Shown piece after piece: positions 1 to 6,096 of a DNA stretch of 6,096 bases (positions within the stretch are counted from its first letter, which is position 1; each line of letters starts with the position of its first letter). The DNA comes from Planctomycetaceae bacterium. Lineage in GTDB: Bacteria > Planctomycetota > Phycisphaerae > Phycisphaerales > SM1A02. The notes below the pieces were generated by a model. It saw only the letters and a list, made by a program, of their open reading frames with translations. It had not been told where the DNA came from and did not search any database. The translations under genes were made by a program, and so were the position numbers. The DNA lies in contig JAIYBS010000197.1 of NCBI GenBank assembly GCA_027488415.1, positions 1 to 6,096 on the forward strand, written 5' to 3'.

Positions 1-405
1 CTGCGCCGCGTACTCGAGCCGGCGGCGCGCGTCCTTCAGCTTCGCGGCGAGCTCCACGCCCTCGGGGCTTCCGGCGAACTCGATGCCGGGCGCCTCCTCG
101 TACTCCACGCCGAGGAGCTTCGGGCCGCCCTCGACCGGCACGTCGCCGGTCCGGAGCTTCGCCTGGATGCGGCGCGGATCGATGCCTTCCGGCAGATCCG
201 TCACGCGCAGCGTCCAGATGCCCTGGGCGAGGTCCCGGTGGATGGCCCGGGTCACCGCCGCCCCGCGCGGGTAGAGCACCACGCGGTCGACGACGCCGGC
301 GTCCGTGACGGACTGCGGCGAGAGGTCCTGCGCTCGCGCGGCTGGGGCGGCGAACGCGAGCACGAGTGCGGAAGCAGCGGTCAGGCGGGGCAGGTCGGCG
401 TTCAC
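1..405 (-). CDS. MuiA-like secreted protein, DUF4140/DUF4139 family (partial, 5' part only)
   Basis: The gene enters from the left edge, so only the first 135 codons are present and the C-terminal DUF4139 part is outside. Residues 1-25 look like a Sec signal peptide: a short N-region with one Arg, a hydrophobic Ala/Leu/Val core at 10-23, and a likely cut after Ala-Arg-Ala (25/26). Residues 38-53 (VVDRVVLYPRGAAVTR), the 'LPEGIDPRRI' segment at 71-80 and 'LLGVEYEE' at 97-104 match the N-terminal DUF4140 pattern of 'mucoidy inhibitor MuiA' proteins. A charged, probably coiled-coil stretch begins near 117, as usual in that family. I chose the GTG at 405 because GGAGG (412-416) sits 6 nt upstream of it. 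An in-frame ATG at 411 would abut that GGAGG with no spacer. The molecular function of the family is not established. The protein probably acts in the periplasm or at the envelope. Confidence 0.75.
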   Translation of the reverse strand, partial: MNADLPRLTAASALVLAFAAPAARAQDLSPQSVTDAGVVDRVVLYPRGAAVTRAIHRDLAQGIWTLRVTDLPEGIDPRRIQAKLRTGDVPVEGGPKLLGVEYEEAPGIEFAGSPEGVELAAKLKDARRRLEYAAQ

Positions 406-411
406 GGGCAT

Positions 412-416
412 CCTCC
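412..416 (-). promoter_or_regulatory. Shine-Dalgarno site of the MuiA-like gene
   Basis: A perfect GGAGG on the minus strand lies 6 nt before a GTG (405-403) and directly against an in-frame ATG (411-409). The spacing favours GTG as the true start. It is one of only two recognisable Shine-Dalgarno sites at gene starts in this window. Confidence 0.6.
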
Positions 417-454
417 GGGGGCGGAGGCTACGCCGCCCCGGGCAGGAATGGCCG

Positions 455-487
455 CCGGCCGGACCGCGTCCCGCGCGATCCGGCCGG
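455..487 (-). terminator. Strong GC hairpin between the dehydrogenase gene and the MuiA-like gene; possible terminator
   Basis: Arms CCGGCCGGA (455-463) and TCCGGCCGG (479-487) pair perfectly over 9 bp. After a single C/A mismatch, CGCG (465-468) pairs with CGCG (474-477), leaving a 5-nt loop. The hairpin begins 33 nt past the stop of the glutamate dehydrogenase gene and ends about 50 nt before the next start. No T-tract follows on either strand, so this is not a canonical intrinsic terminator. It could be a T-less terminator, a Rho-associated 3'-end-stabilising stem, or an attenuator for the downstream gene. Confidence 0.4.
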
Positions 488-519
488 TTGTCGGCGGATT
501 CCCCGGAGAAATCGCGCGC

Positions 520-3489
<2,970 letters not shown>

Positions 3490-3496
3490 TCCGTGG

Positions 3497-3526
3497 GTGA
3501 TACCACGGCCGGAATGGCCGGATCAA
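3497..3526 (-). promoter_or_regulatory. Candidate sigma-70-like promoter of the glutamate dehydrogenase gene
   Basis: On the minus strand, TTGATC (3521-3526, a -35 with 4/6 matches) is separated by 18 nt from TATCAC (3497-3502, a -10 with 4/6 matches). Transcription would start about 7-8 nt past the -10 hexamer, at 3490-3489, which is the A of the start codon or the A just before it. That would give a leaderless mRNA, consistent with the absence of a Shine-Dalgarno site. The -10 hexamer is also the 6-nt loop of a perfect 6-bp inverted repeat, CCGTGG/CCACGG (3491-3496 and 3503-3508). The matches are modest, so this is a proposal only. Confidence 0.35.
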
Positions 3527-3551
3527 CCGCTGATTTCTCGATGGATCCGGC
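3517..3551. repeat. 8-bp inverted repeat in the divergent promoter region
   Basis: GCCGGATC (3517-3524) and GATCCGGC (3544-3551) are perfect inverted copies separated by 19 nt. The left arm overlaps the candidate -35 of the dehydrogenase promoter. The whole dyad lies in the 115-bp gap between divergently transcribed genes, where an operator for a dimeric regulator would be expected. With such GC-rich sequence, an 8-bp match in a gap of this size can also arise by chance. Confidence 0.3.
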
Positions 3552-3604
3552 GGGAATGCTGAATCCGGGTCGCCGATATCCTGTTCGGCTTCGTCCCCGC
3601 TTCC

Positions 3605-4492
3605 ATGCGCGTCGTCACCATCGGCAACTTCGACGGCGTCCACCTCGGGCACCGGGCCATCGTGGCCGCCGCGCGGGACGCGGCCGGCCCCTCCGGCCGG
3701 GTCGTCGCGGTGACCTTCGAGCCGTTGCCGGTGGCCGTCCTGCGACCCGAGTCCGCGCCCGCGCGGCTGACCGACGCCGCCGCGCGGCGCGACCTGCTGC
3801 TCGCGGCAGGCTGCGACGAGGTCGTCGAGCTCGACCCGCGGCAGGGCATCCTGAAGGAGACGCCGGAGGCGTTCGTCGCCGGGCTGCGGTCGCGGGTCCC
3901 GTTCGACGCGGTCGCCGAGGGCGGCGACTTCCGCTTCGGCGCGGGCCGCTCCGGCGACGTCGCGACGCTCGCCGCCATCGGCGCACGCGAGGGTTTCCGC
4001 GCGATCGAGGTCGCCGAGGTGCTCGAGCCCCTCGCGGACGGGTTCCTCGTCCCGGCGCGCAGTACCTCGATCCGCTGGCTTCTCTCCGTGGGGCGCGTCG
4101 CGGACGCGGCCCGGCTGCTCGGGCGGCCGCACGCGGTGGCGGGCACCGTCGAGTCCGGGGACCGTCGCGGGCGGGGGCTCGGGTTCCCGACCGCCAACGT
4201 TCGTGCGCCGGGCGCCGCGCTTCCCGCGGACGGCGTCTACGCGGGCGAGGCCGATGCCGATGGCCGCACCTGGCCCGCGGCGATCTCGGTGGGCACCAAG
4301 CCGACCTTCCGCGGTGACCGGCGGACGCTCGAGGTCCACCTCGTGGGCTGCGAACGCCCGCTCGACGACTACGGCTGGCCGGTCGAGGTCCGCTTCCGCC
4401 GCTGGCTGCGCGAGCAGTGGCGCTTCCCGGGCCCGGACGCGCTCGTCGCGCAGCTCCGCGCCGATGTCGCGCGCGTCGCTGCGCTCGCGTAA
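3605..4492 (+). CDS. ribF: Bifunctional riboflavin kinase / FAD synthetase
   Basis: Phosphorylates riboflavin to FMN and then adenylylates FMN to FAD in the cytoplasm, the last two steps of flavin cofactor synthesis. The N-terminal FMN adenylyltransferase half shows the nucleotidyltransferase signature GNFDGVHLGH at 7-16, GGDFRFGAGRSGD at 106-118, and STSIR at 153-157 (the ISSTRIR-like motif). The C-terminal riboflavin kinase half (about 170-295) shows GLGFPTAN at 191-198, GTKPTF at 230-235, and LEVHL at 242-246 with E243 the likely catalytic base. It ends in the family's usual 'YG..vev.f..wlRe...F' pattern. Its 295 residues are close to the usual 300-315; the difference is a very short N-terminus. 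An in-frame TGA at 3560-3562 leaves ATG 3605 as the only ATG/GTG/TTG start. No clear Shine-Dalgarno site is visible. A weak -10-like TATCCT (3577-3582) lacks a good -35. The gene is divergent from the glutamate dehydrogenase gene and 12 bp upstream of nrnA, probably co-transcribed. Confidence 0.97.
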   Translation: MRVVTIGNFDGVHLGHRAIVAAARDAAGPSGRVVAVTFEPLPVAVLRPESAPARLTDAAARRDLLLAAGCDEVVELDPRQGILKETPEAFVAGLRSRVPFDAVAEGGDFRFGAGRSGDVATLAAIGAREGFRAIEVAEVLEPLADGFLVPARSTSIRWLLSVGRVADAARLLGRPHAVAGTVESGDRRGRGLGFPTANVRAPGAALPADGVYAGEADADGRTWPAAISVGTKPTFRGDRRTLEVHLVGCERPLDDYGWPVEVRFRRWLREQWRFPGPDALVAQLRADVARVAALA

Positions 4493-4496
4493 GGTG
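4491..4496 (+). promoter_or_regulatory. Shine-Dalgarno site of nrnA
   Basis: AAGGTG overlaps the last two bases of the ribF stop codon and lies 8 nt before ATG 4505. It supports that start over the in-frame GTG at 4523, and suggests that ribosomes finishing ribF can reinitiate on nrnA. Confidence 0.5.
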
Positions 4497-4504
4497 CGCG
4501 GCAG

Positions 4505-5548
4505 ATGGCCTACGCATCGACCGTGAACCACGCACAGCTCGCCGCGCGGCTTCGCGCCTCGAGGCGCCCGTTCCTCACCACGCACTTCAAGCCGGACGGC
4601 GACGCGCTCGGCTCGGTGCTCGCCCTCGGCCGCGCGCTCCGCGCGCTCGGGGCGCAGCCCGACATCGCCCTCGCCGGACCGATCGACCGCTCGATCCTCG
4701 GACTCGCGCAGCCCGGCGAGTACCGCCACGTGGAGCGCGGCGCGCTCGTGCCCGCGGAAGGATGCGACCTCGCGGTCGTCCTCGACACGGGCGCGTGGAG
4801 CCAGCTCGAGCACTGCCGCGACTGGCTGCGCGCCAACCCGTCGATGGTCGTCGGCGTCGACCACCACGCGCGCGGCGACGACGTCGCGCCCGAGCGCATC
4901 GTCGACCCGTCGTGCGCGAGCTGCACGCAGGCGCTGGTGCCGCTGGTCGACGAGCTCGGCGTGCCGCTCGGCCCGGGCACGCGCCGCGCGCGTCACACCG
5001 TCGCCGAGGCGATGTTCGCCGGCCTCGCGACCGACACCGGCTGGTTCCGCTTCAGCGGCGCGGACGACCGCGTCTTCTCGCTGGCGGCGCGGCTCCTCGC
5101 GAGCGGCGTCGACAAGGACGCCCTCTTCCGCATGATCGAGCAGGGCGATGCCCCGGGACGCCCGCTCCTCACCGCGCGGGCGCTCTCCTCGCTGCGCTAC
5201 TCGTGCGGCGGCCGCGTGGCCGTGATGAGGCTCTCCCGCGCGGACTTCGAGGCGACGGGCACCCGCGTCGACGACCTCGCGGGCCTCGTGAACGAGCCGA
5301 TGAGCGTCGCGGAGGTGGAGGTGAGCGTGCTCCTCGTCGAGAGCGAGCCGCGCCTCTCGAAGGCCAGCTTCCGGAGCAAGCCGCCGGCGCTGCCGGGCGG
5401 CGCGTTCGTCGACGTGAACCACCTTGCCGCGCGGTTCGACGGCGGCGGCCACGTGCATGCCGCGGGCGCGCGGATCGCCGCGCCCCTCGACGAGGCCGCG
5501 GACATCGTCGTCCGCGCGTGCGAGGACTACCTCGACGCCGGGGGCTGA
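4505..5548 (+). CDS. nrnA: DHH/DHHA1 phosphoesterase, NrnA-type oligoribonuclease / pAp phosphatase
   Basis: Members of this family use Mn2+ to hydrolyse 2-5-nt RNA fragments from the 3' end and to dephosphorylate 3'-phosphoadenosine 5'-phosphate (pAp) to AMP, in the cytoplasm. The DHH domain carries THFKPDGDALGS at 26-37 (metal ligands H27, D31, D33), LDTG at 93-96 (D94), the name-giving VDHH at 118-121, and TDTGWFRFS at 176-184 (D177). The C-terminal DHHA1 domain carries SFRSK at 288-292 and the substrate-binding GGGHVHAAG at 313-321. All key metal ligands are present, so the enzyme should be active. The 347 residues compare with roughly 310-330 for typical NrnA. The gene starts 12 bp after ribF with its own Shine-Dalgarno site. 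nrnA often belongs to the infB-rbfA-nrnA-truB-ribF cluster, and the ribF neighbour supports the call. A general DHH phosphoesterase with other substrates cannot be excluded. The 3' end overlaps the convergent HMA lipoprotein gene by 22 bp. Confidence 0.92.
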   Translation: MAYASTVNHAQLAARLRASRRPFLTTHFKPDGDALGSVLALGRALRALGAQPDIALAGPIDRSILGLAQPGEYRHVERGALVPAEGCDLAVVLDTGAWSQLEHCRDWLRANPSMVVGVDHHARGDDVAPERIVDPSCASCTQALVPLVDELGVPLGPGTRRARHTVAEAMFAGLATDTGWFRFSGADDRVFSLAARLLASGVDKDALFRMIEQGDAPGRPLLTARALSSLRYSCGGRVAVMRLSRADFEATGTRVDDLAGLVNEPMSVAEVEVSVLLVESEPRLSKASFRSKPPALPGGAFVDVNHLAARFDGGGHVHAAGARIAAPLDEAADIVVRACEDYLDAGG

Positions 5549-5853
5549 GCGGACGCGGCCGGGGCCATGGCGGCGGCCGCCGGCGAGATCGTGTAGCCGA
5601 GCTTGGTGATCGCGCGCTCCGCCTCCGCGAGAGACGTGGCGTCGTCGAGGACGATCACGGCCTGCTTCGACTCGAAGGTGCACTTCACGCTGCGGACGCC
5701 CTTGACTTCCGACACCTCCGCGACGATCGCCTGCGCGCAGCCGTCGCAGTGCATGCCCTCGACGGCGTACGCGACCTCGACGGTCGGCGGTCGGACCTCG
5801 CACGCGACGAGGAGGGCGGAGAGCGAGCAGCCGATTGCGGCGAGCCGGAGCAT
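5527..5853 (-). CDS. Small heavy-metal-associated (HMA) domain lipoprotein
   Basis: A 108-residue protein with a lipoprotein signal: a hydrophobic stretch at 2-17 ending in lipobox L-V-A-C at 15-18, so Cys18 should be lipidated and the rest should face the periplasm. An HMA fold follows (about 26-90) with the soft-metal motif GMHCDGC at 33-39 (C36, C39), as in MerP, CopZ and P-type ATPase metal-binding domains. A further Cys is at 58. Binding of Cu(I), Hg(II) or a similar ion is inferred from the family. The last 18 residues are an Ala/Pro-rich tail. I chose ATG 5853 because the signal peptide starts exactly there. A longer frame from ATG 5937 would add 28 residues read out of frame across the upstream transporter gene. 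The start shares one base with that gene's stop (TGATG), and GGAG lies 2 nt upstream of the ATG, suggesting translational coupling. The 3' end overlaps convergent nrnA by 22 bp. Confidence 0.85.
   Translation of the reverse strand: MLRLAAIGCSLSALLVACEVRPPTVEVAYAVEGMHCDGCAQAIVAEVSEVKGVRSVKCTFESKQAVIVLDDATSLAEAERAITKLGYTISPAAAAMAPAASAQPPASR
5555..5580. repeat. GC hairpin just beyond the nrnA stop
   Basis: GCGGCCG (5555-5561) and CGGCCGC (5574-5580) form a 7-bp perfect stem starting 6 nt after the nrnA stop. The loop contains the palindrome GCCATGGC (5564-5571). No T-tract follows. The hairpin lies inside the Ala-rich C-terminal codons of the convergent HMA gene. It may help end nrnA transcripts, or may only reflect GCG/GCC alanine codons. 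Confidence 0.25.
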
Positions 5854-6096
5854 CACTCCATCGTAGCCCGGCGAGCCTGCAGCCCGAACACCCGCAGCAG
5901 CGCCGGCAGCGTCCACACCGCGGTCACCAGGCAGCACGCGCTCCCGACCGCCATCGCGATCCCGAGGCTGCGGAGCCCCTGGTGGTGCGCGAGGATCAGC
6001 GCGCCGAAGCCGATCGTCGTCGTGAGCGCGGTCACCGCCACCGCCCGGCGCGTCGAGCCGAAGCCGAGGTCGAGCGCGCCCTCGTGCGCCCGGTGC
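5853..6096 (-). CDS. RND/MMPL-family membrane transporter (partial, C-terminal end)
   Basis: The last 80 codons plus the stop are present; the gene begins beyond the right edge and the reading frame is open to base 6095. The visible piece has two membrane segments, about 18-36 and 43-68. Between and around them is the pattern typical of the last two helices of RND-superfamily MMPL or HpnN-like proteins: A-L-T-T-T-I-G-F-G near 23-31, then LxSLGIxxxVG (41-51) and TLPALLRVFG at 62-71. Such proteins are proton-driven exporters of lipids, hopanoids or other hydrophobic compounds. This fragment looks closer to MMPL proteins than to CusA-type metal pumps, but 80 residues cannot decide the substrate. 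A short cytoplasmic tail (LQARRATME) follows the last helix. The stop overlaps the start of the HMA lipoprotein gene by one base. A GTG at 6041 is internal to this gene and is not its start. Confidence 0.82.
   Translation of the reverse strand, partial: HRAHEGALDLGFGSTRRAVAVTALTTTIGFGALILAHHQGLRSLGIAMAVGSACCLVTAVWTLPALLRVFGLQARRATME

Noticed and set aside
3490..3604. A riboswitch (for example an FMN riboswitch) upstream of ribF.
   Set aside because: The whole gap is only 115 bp and shared by divergent genes. I could not find the conserved FMN-element segments, and the ribF leader would be very short.
5854..5937. Upstream ATG at 5937 extending the HMA protein by 28 residues.
   Set aside because: The added residues are out-of-frame sequence of the transporter gene and would bury the lipoprotein signal peptide inside the protein. 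ATG 5853, coupled to the transporter stop, fits better.
5853..6041. A complete 62-residue small membrane protein starting at GTG 6041.
   Set aside because: The frame continues upstream without a stop to base 6095 in transporter-like sequence. The GTG is an internal valine of the RND/MMPL protein's C-terminal region.

Overview
The window is a very GC-rich (about 70% by eye) bacterial chromosomal segment, gene-dense, with six protein genes and two short intergenic gaps. I see no RNA genes, insertion sequences, CRISPR arrays or phage genes. Strong third-position G/C bias keeps several false antisense frames open, one of more than 1,300 codons. The phrasing of the RibF and NrnA proteins and the scarcity of Shine-Dalgarno sites remind me of Planctomycetota, perhaps Phycisphaerae, but this is an impression from memory. 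Another high-GC Gram-negative lineage such as Myxococcota is possible.

Layout. Minus strand, left part: the 5' portion of a secreted MuiA-like protein (DUF4140/DUF4139 family) runs off the left edge. Upstream of it on the same strand is a large 989-residue NAD-type glutamate dehydrogenase with two N-terminal ACT-like segments. A strong hairpin lies in the gap between them. A 115-bp divergent region (3490-3604) separates the dehydrogenase from the plus-strand pair ribF (riboflavin kinase/FAD synthetase) and nrnA (DHH/DHHA1 phosphoesterase), which are 12 bp apart and probably one operon. nrnA ends tail-to-tail with, and overlaps by 22 bp, a minus-strand gene for a small HMA-domain lipoprotein. 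That gene starts on the stop codon (TGATG) of an RND/MMPL-type membrane transporter, of which only the last 80 codons lie in the window.

How the genes work together. ribF makes FMN and FAD, and nrnA degrades nanoRNA and pAp. In many bacteria both sit in or near the infB-rbfA-nrnA-truB-ribF housekeeping cluster, so their pairing looks like a remnant or rearrangement of it. The dehydrogenase links glutamate to 2-oxoglutarate and ammonia. The RND transporter and the HMA lipoprotein look translationally coupled and may act together in the cell envelope. Overall this reads as ordinary housekeeping and envelope sequence. I found no convincing new biological system. The points most worth a second look are the transporter/HMA-lipoprotein pair and the compact, possibly leaderless promoter of the dehydrogenase.
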